Assembly (NCBI GenBank): GCA_965228005.1
Contig: CBDDGV010000004.1
Coordinates: 1,054,001-1,118,000 of the forward strand
DNA length: 64,000 nt
Reading direction: 5' to 3'
From: JBCCXZ01 sp965228005
GTDB taxonomy: Bacteria > Planctomycetota > Planctomycetia > Pirellulales > Lacipirellulaceae
Below, piece by piece: positions 17,370-24,376 of this stretch. The first letter of the stretch is position 1, and the number at the start of each line of letters is the position of its first letter. Under the pieces are notes generated by a model that saw only the letters and a program-made list of their open reading frames with translations, made no database searches and was not told the origin of the DNA. The position numbers were made by a program, and so were the translations under genes.

Positions 17370-17458
17370 GGCGCCATGCCCACGCTCGCGTGGGCATGCA
17401 GGCGAGAGAACCCGGCGCCTTCAGGCATTGCCACGCAAGCGTGGCAATGGCGCCGGGC
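17370..17458. repeat. REP-like doublet, family II, copy 2
   Basis: Same two hairpins as copy 1, with the outer stem CCCGGCGCC...GGCGCCGGG intact around the second hairpin (ATTGCCACGC-AA-GCGTGGCAAT). It ends 190 bases before the first cassette boundary. Confidence 0.88.
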
Positions 17459-17677
17459 TTCTGACGGACTTGGTCGAGGAGCTTCACGCCCGCAATATGC
17501 GCACATGCGTACATCCTACATGCCTTTTCTGCTTAAACGCCTAGCCACTCGAAGTGTTCGGCTGCAAAGCTTGCAGAACACTGATCTTAAGGCGAGAATA
17601 CGCTCGCTTGAATAATGGCTTAGGCAGACTGGTTTCTGTCCATTTATCGTTATGCCGCAAAGTCCGCGCGAATACTG

Positions 17678-18160
17678 ATGACAATCGACGAACTGCTTGC
17701 CGAGATCGAATCGAAAAGTCCGCCCGCGGCTGAAAGTGACATCACGTCATTTGAATCCGAGATCGGTCACCCGCTTCCTAACGACTACCGCAAGTTCCTC
17801 GCCGCGTGCAATGGCGGGTTTCTTGGCGGGCGTTTCTGGTATCACGAAGGGGACGCTGGGATTCACCACATTGGCGGGTTCCGCGACGAGAGCTATTTCT
17901 CGCTTCGATGGGCCCGTGATTGCTACGAAGACCGCATCCCCAGGGAACTGATTTGGATAATGGATGATCCGTTTGGCAATGCTATCTGTCTTGGTCTTGT
18001 CGGCGATGCGCGCGCCAAGGTCTACTTCTGGGATCACGAAGAAGAACCTGATCCCGAAGAATGGGATGGCTCTGTTGCCACCGCTGACAATGCTTCGTTG
18101 CTTACCAACTCGTTCACCGAATTTGTTGCTGGCCTCGCTCCCGGCGAAGATGATGATTGA
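17678..18160 (+). CDS. SMI1/KNR4 (SUKH) family protein, cassette-borne
   Basis: 160 residues. The pattern ITSFESEIGHPLPNDYRKFLAACNGG is the diagnostic N-terminal SUKH motif, followed by HHIGGFRDES and FGNAICLGL..ARAKVYFWDHE, a typical SUKH-1 core. The family includes yeast Smi1/Knr4 and many bacterial immunity proteins against contact-dependent or polymorphic toxins. Here it is the sole gene of integron cassette 1, with no toxin beside it, which suggests an acquired orphan immunity protein; that is inference. No obvious Shine-Dalgarno precedes ATG 17678. Codon choice is less GC-biased than in flanking genes. Confidence 0.88.
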   Translation: MTIDELLAEIESKSPPAAESDITSFESEIGHPLPNDYRKFLAACNGGFLGGRFWYHEGDAGIHHIGGFRDESYFSLRWARDCYEDRIPRELIWIMDDPFGNAICLGLVGDARAKVYFWDHEEEPDPEEWDGSVATADNASLLTNSFTEFVAGLAPGEDDD

Positions 18161-18177
18161 ACGTCACCCGAAATGCG

Positions 18178-18308
18178 GCATAACAAGGCGATGCACCGGA
18201 GCGGGCTACGTTTCGTTTCTTCCACGTCGTTCGCGTCGTTTGAGGTTGCTGGTCTTTTCACGATCACTCGTGTTGGTCCGCCGGGCCCGGTGATCTTGAT
18301 CGTTAGCT
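18178..18308 (+). other. attC recombination site of cassette 1
   Basis: R'' GCATAAC (18178-18184), 5-base spacer AAGGC, L'' GATGCACCGG (18190-18199), a ~87-base variable region, L' CCGGTGATC (18287-18295), spacer TTGATC, R' GTTAGCT (18302-18308). L'' and L' are complementary except for one extra base in L'', the extrahelical base diagnostic of attC sites. Spacing equals that of the second site. Confidence 0.87.
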
Positions 18309-18339
18309 TCCTGAAATACGGCTCAGAGAATCGCAACCA

Positions 18340-19047
18340 ATGCCAACTGTCACACTCGACGCTATCGCCGGAATTTCCGTGGACTCCAACGACTACTTCA
18401 ACGAGTGTCGGACGCTCCAAATGATCTCCACAGGTCTGGTGGGTGTTGCCGACAACCTCAAGCGACGTGAAGCAGCCTGGGAAGAGCAAACCGCGGGCAA
18501 AGTCAAGTTTCACGTCTACGGATTGGACATCGATGGGACAAAAGGGAATCTCGATTTAATAGCCTGCTTCTTTCACTGGTTCGGCGTATCGCTTTGTAAT
18601 TTTGCGCGACTCGTCGGCTTCGTTCGCGGGTTATCGGTGAATGAGTTCTCGCGCGCTGATTTGAGCGATCCAGCAAAGTTCGATGCCGTTAGAGCCTCAG
18701 TTGATGAATACATCAACGCAGTACCTGAGTTGTCCGATGTTGTCGTCTGGCGAAACAAAGTAGGGGCGCACTTCGCGATTACAGCACCGCGCAAGTCTGA
18801 CAACGTGTCAACGCTGGATATGTCGGTAATGTTTCCCGTCACGTTTACGGATGGTCAATATCGTGTGGGCGAGGTGACGCTCATGCGAAAGAACTCGTCC
18901 GGCACGCACACGTCCGCGATTCCGTGTTGGTCGATCACAGAAGTCTTTGAAAAACTGCTACCTCGGTTTTGGCCGCACATTTCAGTCGCGGCAAACGCGG
19001 AAGCTAACAAGACGGTCAACCCGAGCGGGGGATCGGGCGGAAACTGA
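18340..19047 (+). CDS. Cassette 2 protein of unknown function
   Basis: 235 residues that I do not recognise. No signal peptide; one moderately hydrophobic stretch at residues 74-95 (LIACFFHWFGVSLCNFARLVGF). There is a WRNKVGAHFAITAPR segment, resembling the R-N/H-x3-AH core of some HEPN-like or AbiV-type proteins, but the match is too loose to assign. The last 15 residues (ANKTVNPSGGSGGN) are encoded by the attC site itself, so the true C-terminus depends on cassette context. Start ATG 18340 has no clear Shine-Dalgarno. Composition is less GC-rich than the chromosome. Confidence 0.75.
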   Translation: MPTVTLDAIAGISVDSNDYFNECRTLQMISTGLVGVADNLKRREAAWEEQTAGKVKFHVYGLDIDGTKGNLDLIACFFHWFGVSLCNFARLVGFVRGLSVNEFSRADLSDPAKFDAVRASVDEYINAVPELSDVVVWRNKVGAHFAITAPRKSDNVSTLDMSVMFPVTFTDGQYRVGEVTLMRKNSSGTHTSAIPCWSITEVFEKLLPRFWPHISVAANAEANKTVNPSGGSGGN

Positions 19048-19092
19048 ATACAACGGTACTTGGCCGCCGCCGGGTTACCTTGGACGTTAGCT
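19002..19092 (+). other. attC recombination site of cassette 2
   Basis: R'' AGCTAAC (19002-19008), spacer AAGAC, L'' GGTCAACCCG (19014-19023), short variable region, L' CGGGTTACC (19071-19079), spacer TTGGAC, R' GTTAGCT (19086-19092). L'' carries one extra C relative to L', an extrahelical G on the bottom strand, as in the aadA-type attC sites. The site overlaps the 3' end of the cassette gene. Confidence 0.9.
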
Positions 19093-19107
19093 AGCAAAGA
19101 GGATTGC

Positions 19108-19245
19108 ATGGCGAGGAAGAGACCGAACAACACGGAAGACGCCGCCAAGAATCGCAAGCCACGGGCGAAGCGAACGTTTCCCACCTGTTCGTTTGAAGAA
19201 GACGGGTGCCATGCCCACGCTCGCGTGAGGCTATCCGGGAATTGA
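19108..19245 (+). pseudogene. Third cassette gene, truncated by a palindromic repeat insertion
   Basis: An ORF starts at ATG 19108 behind AAAGAGGA, 22 bases after the cassette boundary at 19086. It reads MARKRPNNTEDAAKNRKPRAKRTFPTCSFEE and then runs into the family II repeat at 19204, ending after 14 repeat-encoded residues. The Lys/Arg-rich start followed by TFPTCSFEE looks like the beginning of a longer protein. No attC with the expected complement of GTTAGCTAGC is found downstream, so the 3' part of the cassette is lost. Confidence 0.65.
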
Positions 19246-19680
19246 TCCCGCAGGCGATGCCCTGGAGGTGGCCCTGGAGGGGCCGAGGCACATAGCCGGG
19301 GCAAGGGCCGCGAGAGCGCAGCGAACCCGGCCGCAGCCCCGGGTTATCGTGCGATCCTTGCCGCGGCCGAGCGGTTGGGGCGATTGCGTGCGGCGGATGG
19401 TCGAGGCCGAAGCTGTCCGCGGATTGGGGGCGTCCTCGGCAGAGCGCCGATTGCAGCGGCGCAGACCGCTCGGACGTGTTGGAGAGCCAAACTCAACCCG
19501 GGGCGGCGCCCGCCTGCGGCAGGCTTGCCCCGGGCTATCTGCCGTGGCCCCTACGGGGCCATTCGGAGCGCGTCGCGTGTGGAGTCTATTCCCGGATACC
19601 CTCACGCTCGCGTGGGCATGCTGACGAGAAAGCCCGAACCGCACAGGCATTGCCACGCAAGCGTGGCAATGGCGCCGGGC
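19204..19680. repeat. Family II repeat split by a ~380-bp inverted-repeat-bounded segment
   Basis: Left, from 19204, a family II start leads into TGAGGCTATCCGGGAAT; right, ATTCCCGGATACCCTCACG (ending ~19610) leads back into the remaining family II unit (19605-19680, hairpin ATTGCCACGC-AA-GCGTGGCAAT). The two junctions are imperfect inverted repeats of about 37 bp. The interior (19230-19590) has several GC palindromes, including CCGGGGC/GCCCCGG, but no ORF resembling a protein. This looks like a non-autonomous palindromic element nested in or composed of REP units. The stretch to 19710 contains no other gene. Confidence 0.65.
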
Positions 19681-19710
19681 ATGAATATCGATAACCGACG
19701 CAACGCCTAA

Positions 19711-20553
19711 CTACTGCGACAAGAACAACGGAACCTCCGCCTCCCGGATCACCCGCAGCGCCGTCTCGCCCATCATCCGCCGCAGCAGGATGTTCCGCGC
19801 GCTGTTGCCTAGCACCAGCAGGTCGGCCCCCCAACCCTCCACTTCCTCCAGCAGGTGGTCCTGCGGCGCCTTCGGCACGTGCACCAGCTCGGCCGCCACC
19901 CCGTGCGCCGCGCAGTACGCCTCGACATGGCCCAACCGGTTCGTGCAGCGTTCCGTCTCGTCGCCCATCGTCACTACGCGCAGCTCCACGTCTTTCCAGG
20001 GACGCAGCTGCAAGAACTCACGCAGCGTCGACGCCGATTCCACCGAACCGCTGTAAGCGACCATCACCCGCCGCACCTCCCGGTACTCTCGCGGGACCGC
20101 CAAGATCGGCCGCACGCCGCCCGAGAGCAGCGACACCAGCGTCAGGCTCGGGTCCTCCTCCGGCATCCCCGGCACGTCGTACTCGAACACGCCCTTCAGC
20201 CCCAGCACCGTCAGGTCATGGTACCGCGACTGCGACTTCAGGTAGTTGAACGGCTCCTCGTGCTCCTCCATCAGCACCCGGCTGTTGAGCTTCGCCGACT
20301 CGCAGCCCTCCCGGAAGCCGTCGATCGCCGCGTTCATCCGCTCGTGCGTCATCAGCACGCGGTTCTCGCGCATCTCCTTCGCCGCCTGCCCGCCGCCGAT
20401 CGGCACCGGGCCGGTCTGCTGCAGGTAGTCGATGTTCACCGCCGTCACGCCGGTCAGTTCCGCCCCGTGCCGCTGGGCCACGTCGATGGCCGTCCGCGTC
20501 ACGGTATCCGCGTACTTCGTCCCGGCCAGCCCCACCATCACGCGACCGATCAT
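19711..20553 (-). CDS. Universal stress protein, tandem UspA domains
   Basis: 280 residues, two Usp domains of ~140. The first opens MIGRVMVGLAGTKYADTVTRTAIDVAQRHGAELTGVTAV. The second begins RPILAVPREYREVRRVMVAYSGSVES and ends with the nucleotide-binding type signature LLVLGNSARNILLRRMMGETALRVI (G-2x-G-like, here GNSARNILL) and the terminal strand VPLFLSQ. Tandem Usp proteins bind ATP or AMP and aid survival under stress. It is a lone gene facing the cassette region; its stop lies 30 bases from the last repeat, so this marks the right border of the accessory island. Confidence 0.9.
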   Translation of the reverse strand: MIGRVMVGLAGTKYADTVTRTAIDVAQRHGAELTGVTAVNIDYLQQTGPVPIGGGQAAKEMRENRVLMTHERMNAAIDGFREGCESAKLNSRVLMEEHEEPFNYLKSQSRYHDLTVLGLKGVFEYDVPGMPEEDPSLTLVSLLSGGVRPILAVPREYREVRRVMVAYSGSVESASTLREFLQLRPWKDVELRVVTMGDETERCTNRLGHVEAYCAAHGVAAELVHVPKAPQDHLLEEVEGWGADLLVLGNSARNILLRRMMGETALRVIREAEVPLFLSQ

Positions 20554-20797
20554 CGCTTCTCCCCCAAGGTAAGAGGTGCTCTCCAGCGCGAACCAACCTA
20601 CTCCATTCTACGCAACAGCCAACACCGCAGATCGCGCGATCCGGCCCGCCCCGCACACCGCCTGCGAACGGGCGGATATCTGTAACGGTTTTTTGTTGAA
20701 AATGGGCCAGCGACTGTGGTACCAAGGAACCACGCGCCGCTAGAAGCACGCGCGAGAGGAGCGCCGGTTAAGTCCGCAGAAACGAGGCCGCGAAGAC

Positions 20798-20942
20798 CGT
20801 AAACTCGGATTGTTAAGTCCGCCCGCAACCAGCCGCAACGCTACGCTTCGCGGGCGAACCACGAACCGGGCCTGCCAAAAGAGAGGACTTTTGGCGTATC
20901 GCCGCGTGTACCCGTTTCAGCGCCTAAAGACAAAAGCAGCCC
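20798..20942 (-). repeat. Dispersed 3'-UTR element, copy A (after mscS)
   Basis: On the reverse strand it begins about 8 bases after the mscS stop. The first ~67 bases (from GGCTGCTTTTGTCTTTAGG to CTCTCTTTTG) match copy B at 31191-31255 with three or four differences. The last 29 bases (GCGGGCGGACTTAACAATC to TTTACG) match with one difference. The middle differs in sequence but both copies can fold a hairpin around GCGTAG. The rest of the 20554-20949 gap holds no gene. Confidence 0.85.
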
Positions 20943-20949
20943 GGCCAAC

Positions 20950-21972
20950 CTAAGCCGCCGCCTGCCCGTCGAGATGCACGTCCATCTGCGGGAACGGGAT
21001 CCCAATCCCGGCCCCGTCCAGTCGCTCCTTCACCGCCTGGATGAGCGCCTGCTTGTTCCCCAGGAAGTCGTCCCCCGGAGACCAGCCCTGCACCAACCAG
21101 TCGACGCTCGAACCGCCCAGCCCCTGGAGGACCACATTCCCCTCCGGCTCCGCCACAAACCCCGGCACGTCGCCGACCGCCGCCATCAGAGCCTCCCGCG
21201 TCGCGTTCAAGTCGGCGTCGTAGGCCGTGCCCACTTCGACATCCACCCGACGCACCGGGTGGTACGTAATGTTCTCGATCACCGCCCCGTAGATCGAGCT
21301 GTTCGGCACGAAAATCCTGCGGTTGTCGAACGTATCGATCGCCGTCGTAAACAACTCGATCTCATAAACCTTGCCGAGGTAGCCCGCCACGTTGACCACG
21401 TCCCCCACCTTGTACGGCCGGAAGACCAGCAGCATCGCCCCGGCGGCGAAGTTGCTGAGCGTCCCCTGGAAGGCCAGGCCGATCGCCAAACCCGCAGCGC
21501 CGATCACCGCGGCGAAGCTCGTGGTCTGCACCCCGAACTTGCTCAGGCAGGCCAGCAGCACCAACAACAGGATCGACCACCGCACAAACTTGGAGATGAA
21601 CTTGGTGAGCGTCTCGTCGAACTTCACTCGACGTAGAGCCGCCCCCACCATCCCAGCCAGCCAGGCCGAGACCGTCCAAGCCGCGAACAGCCCCAGGAGC
21701 GTAATTACCGCCCCCACCGCCGGCGGGCCGGCCAGTTCGATCCACTCCTCGGCTGAGATTGCCCCGAAGTCAAACGACCAGAACTTATCGGCGGCCGTAA
21801 CCGGGGCCTCACCGCCGTTCAAATCACCAGTGGTTCCTTCGGCGGCCTGTGCAAGCAAAGGGGCGATCGGCACGGCAGTATCCCTCGGTTTTCCCGCAAG
21901 AACGGGGTTTGGAAAGTCGGGGCCTGGAAAAGCGGGGTACTTAGCGAGAAGCGGCAGAGGCGTCGAGGCCAA
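20950..21972 (-). CDS. mscS: MscS-family small-conductance mechanosensitive channel
   Basis: 340 residues. Two or three transmembrane helices (PAVGAVITLLGLFAAWTVSAWL; WSILLLVLLACLSKFG) are followed by the pore helix TM3 in the sequence AAVIGAAGLAIGLAFQGTLSNFAAGAMLL with its Gly/Ala packing pattern. The beta domain follows (FRPYKVGDVVNVAGYLGKVYEIELFTTAIDTFDNRRIFVPNSSI). The channel opens under membrane tension to release solutes on hypo-osmotic shock. The N-terminal ~75 residues before TM1 are Pro/Ala-rich and may be a signal peptide misread from too early a start; no better ATG is available. Divergent from scpB. Confidence 0.92.
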   Translation of the reverse strand: MASTPLPLLAKYPAFPGPDFPNPVLAGKPRDTAVPIAPLLAQAAEGTTGDLNGGEAPVTAADKFWSFDFGAISAEEWIELAGPPAVGAVITLLGLFAAWTVSAWLAGMVGAALRRVKFDETLTKFISKFVRWSILLLVLLACLSKFGVQTTSFAAVIGAAGLAIGLAFQGTLSNFAAGAMLLVFRPYKVGDVVNVAGYLGKVYEIELFTTAIDTFDNRRIFVPNSSIYGAVIENITYHPVRRVDVEVGTAYDADLNATREALMAAVGDVPGFVAEPEGNVVLQGLGGSSVDWLVQGWSPGDDFLGNKQALIQAVKERLDGAGIGIPFPQMDVHLDGQAAA

Positions 21973-22048
21973 CCCGGGCCGCCGGCCGCACCGGCGCCAG
22001 CACCCGCCGACCTTGCCGACCCTCTCCGGCGCGACCTATCCTCCCGCC

Positions 22049-22765
22049 ATGACCGATACCCCCGAGCCGCCGCGATTGTTGACGATGCCCGAAGGCGGGT
22101 ACGCGATCAGCCGACTGACGCAATCGCTCGGCCGTGCAACCGGCTCCGCCTCCGACCGAACAACCAAGCCGCAAGCCGATCGGAAGCAGCAGGCCGCTCA
22201 TGGCCCCCCGACGTTCGACGCCGTGGTCGAATCCTTGCTGTTTGTGGATTCCGAGTCCGACGCACCAATGCTCACCGAGCAGTTGCTCCAGCACCTGCCG
22301 GGGGCGACAGCGGAACAGTTGGAAACAAGCATCGGGCGGATCAACCAGGCCTACCAGGGCCGGGGAGCCCCTTACCGCATCGCCTCGTCAGACGGGGGCT
22401 GGCGCCTTGCCGCGAACGAAGAGTACCGAGCCATCTCTCTCCGCCTGGCCGGACGAGACCGGGAAACCAAGCTCACCAAAGCCGCCCTCGAGGTGCTCTC
22501 GTTGGTTGCCTACCAAGGGCCAAAATCCGGCGAAGAGCTCTCCCGCTACCGAGGCAAACAATCAGGTGCGCTGCTGAGGCAACTCGTCCGGCAAGGCCTC
22601 TTGAGCACCGATCGTACCAGCAAGGAGAGCGGGCGGCCCGCCCGGGTCTACTCGGCAACAGCTGCGGTCGCGGCATTGCTGGGATTGAAGAGCCTCGACG
22701 ATCTGCCCAGATCTGATCCACACCAATCAACAATCCCCCGAAACGACGAGGCGCAAGTCCCCTAG
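22049..22765 (+). CDS. scpB: Segregation and condensation protein B
   Basis: 238 residues from ATG 22049. The core has the two winged-helix domains of ScpB: FDAVVESLLFVDSESDAPMLTEQLLQHL, the RIASSDGGWRLAANEEY segment, and LTKAALEVLSLVAYQGPKSGEELSRYRG, the most conserved family motif, followed by LLRQLVRQGLL. ScpB dimerises and binds ScpA and SMC in the condensin-like complex that compacts chromosomes. scpA is not adjacent here. The frame extends upstream to 21392 but overlaps mscS, so that longer version is rejected. Confidence 0.88.
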   Translation: MTDTPEPPRLLTMPEGGYAISRLTQSLGRATGSASDRTTKPQADRKQQAAHGPPTFDAVVESLLFVDSESDAPMLTEQLLQHLPGATAEQLETSIGRINQAYQGRGAPYRIASSDGGWRLAANEEYRAISLRLAGRDRETKLTKAALEVLSLVAYQGPKSGEELSRYRGKQSGALLRQLVRQGLLSTDRTSKESGRPARVYSATAAVAALLGLKSLDDLPRSDPHQSTIPRNDEAQVP

Positions 22766-22926
22766 CAGTAGTAGTTTTCGCCGCTACGGAGGGAGGGTCG
22801 CTGGTGAAGTCGCGGCCGTACAGATATCCTTAGAAGCTTGGCTGCTCCCTGTAGCGTTAAGCTAATAGAGCCGGCCAACCCCGCTGGAACCCCTCCACCA
22901 AGCCCCGCCGCCAACGATTACAAGCA

Positions 22927-23637
22927 ATGGTCAGCGAAGGCGCCAAACAACTGCTCAGCGACCGAAGGGATGGCCGACTCATCCTCCCTTCGATGCTGCG
23001 CTGCGACTTCGGCAACCTCGAAGCGGAGATCAGGGCCCTGGAAGCCGCCGGCGCCCCCGGGCTGCACCTCGACGTGATGGATGGCCACTTCGTGCCCAAC
23101 CTGACCTACGGCCCGTCGATCGTCGCCGCGATGAACGCGGTCACCGATTTGCCGCTCGACGTGCATCTGATGGTCTCCAACCCGGGCGAGACGATCGAGC
23201 AATATGCCGAAGCCGGCGCCGACGTTCTCACCATCCATGCAGAAGCCGTCCCCGATCCATCCGGGTTGCTGGAACGCATCCGAGGCCTAGGCGCCGCAGC
23301 GGGCCTTGCCTTCAATCCAAGCACGCCGTTAGAGGCGGTCGAGCCGTTTGTCGAGCAATGCGACCTCGTCTTGGTGATGAGTGTCGAGCCCGGGTTCGGC
23401 GGCCAGGCCTTTGAAACGTCGGCCCTCGACAAGATCAGCACGCTCAGGCAACGACTTCCGGAGAACACACTGCTCGAGGTCGATGGCGGGGTGAACGAAG
23501 CAACGATCGCCGATTGCTGCCAGGCGGGCGTCGACCTGCTGGTCGTCGGTTCCGCGATCCTGACCACCGACGACTACGGCGCCGCTATGAGCCGCCTTTC
23601 CGAAATCGCGGCCAGTGCCGTCAGCGAAACCCATTGA
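22927..23637 (+). CDS. rpe: Ribulose-phosphate 3-epimerase
   Basis: 236 residues, TIM barrel, interconverting D-ribulose-5-phosphate and D-xylulose-5-phosphate in the pentose phosphate pathway. Visible family motifs are LPSMLRCDFGNLEAEI, LHLDVMDGHFVPNLTYGP (metal-binding His and catalytic Asp), LDVHLMVSNP, LVLVMSVEPGFGGQAF and the phosphate-binding end DLLVVGSAI. The N-terminal ~18 residues precede the usual start and are slightly longer than average. The next gene begins 9 bases after the stop, so they form an operon. Transaldolase, in the same pathway, is far away at 60436. Confidence 0.95.
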   Translation: MVSEGAKQLLSDRRDGRLILPSMLRCDFGNLEAEIRALEAAGAPGLHLDVMDGHFVPNLTYGPSIVAAMNAVTDLPLDVHLMVSNPGETIEQYAEAGADVLTIHAEAVPDPSGLLERIRGLGAAAGLAFNPSTPLEAVEPFVEQCDLVLVMSVEPGFGGQAFETSALDKISTLRQRLPENTLLEVDGGVNEATIADCCQAGVDLLVVGSAILTTDDYGAAMSRLSEIAASAVSETH

Positions 23638-23645
23638 GACACTAA

Positions 23646-24224
23646 ATGCTCTCCGTTGTCCTGATACCCGCCGGTTACACCGAATACGATGCACAGGGCC
23701 GTGTGCAAGGCACGCTCGACGTGCCGCTCAGCCAAGACGGACTCGAGCAAGCGCGGGAACATGCCGAGGCGCTGCAGTCGCTGAACATCGATGCGCTCTA
23801 CTGTGGGCCCTGCAAATCATGCGAGCAGACGGCCGAGGTTGTCTCCGACGTCCTGGGCCTCAAGTGCAAGTCGCTCGACTTTCTACGCAACCTCGATCAG
23901 GGACTCTGGCAGGGCATGCTGATCGACGATGTCAAAGAGAAGCAGCCGAAGGTCTACAAGAAGTGGCGTGAAGACCCGGAGAGCGTTTGCCCTCCTGAGG
24001 GTGAGACCGTGGAAGAAGCACGAGAACGCCTCCTTGCGGCATTGAAGAAGCTCTCGAAGAAACACAAGAAGCAGACCATTGCGCTCGTTCTTGCAGAGCC
24101 TCTTGGGAGCGTCCTGAAGAACTTGCTACAGTTGTCAGAGCTTAGCGATATGTGGACGCGGTCCGAAACGGAGTCGGTCGAACCGATCAGCCTTGTTGTG
24201 CCAGACGCATTGTTGGCAAAGTGA
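23646..24224 (+). CDS. Phosphoglycerate-mutase-like protein lacking catalytic histidines
   Basis: 192 residues of the histidine phosphatase fold: GRVQGTLDVPLSQDGLEQAREHAEAL, LYCGPCKSCEQTAEVV and LDQGLWQGM match the RxRHGxT-containing superfamily frame by frame. But the N-terminal RHG is replaced by IPAGYTEYD, and the second catalytic His (normally VxHG) falls in ALVLAEPLGSVL with no His. Both phospho-acceptor and acid/base histidines are therefore missing, so it is probably not a phosphatase or mutase and may bind ligand or protein. It overlaps the rpe transcription unit, 9 bases downstream. Confidence 0.82.
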   Translation: MLSVVLIPAGYTEYDAQGRVQGTLDVPLSQDGLEQAREHAEALQSLNIDALYCGPCKSCEQTAEVVSDVLGLKCKSLDFLRNLDQGLWQGMLIDDVKEKQPKVYKKWREDPESVCPPEGETVEEARERLLAALKKLSKKHKKQTIALVLAEPLGSVLKNLLQLSELSDMWTRSETESVEPISLVVPDALLAK

Positions 24225-24376
24225 TCCGCAAGTCACGGCCGGTACGGCAGGATTGAAGTGATAGAGCTGAAGCACACAGCCGCAGTGCCCGAGGCCTCGC
24301 GAACGATTGCCTGGCTGGATACGACACCTTGCGCACGACGCGCGGGGCGCCGCAAGAGACTGCTGGAGGTTATCCG

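Larger units (their letters stand above)
17649..19203 (+). mobile_element. Integron gene-cassette array without integrase (CALIN-type), two complete cassettes and one truncated
   Basis: Cassette 1 spans 17650-18302 and cassette 2 spans 18303-19086; a third starts at 19087 and is broken at about 19204. Each complete cassette begins GTTRRRY-like and ends in an attC whose R'' arm is the exact complement of its own first bases: GTTATGCCG versus CGGCATAAC (9 of 9) for cassette 1, GTTAGCTTCC versus GGAAGCTAAC (10 of 10) for cassette 2. Each carries one ORF on the same strand starting 28-37 bases after the boundary. Base composition is visibly less GC-rich than flanking genes. No tyrosine-recombinase IntI gene or convincing attI occurs in the window. 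No clear attC precedes cassette 1. Confidence 0.87.

Noticed and set aside
17459..17655. A further attC site upstream of cassette 1
   Set aside because: Although the GTTATGC boundary is clear, I could not find L''/L' pairing upstream of it; the region may be a decayed attC or attI, so I did not annotate it.
19268..19656. Long overlapping ORFs inside the palindromic segment after the third cassette
   Set aside because: They exist on both strands and several frames, are GC-palindrome driven and lack starts with ribosome sites.
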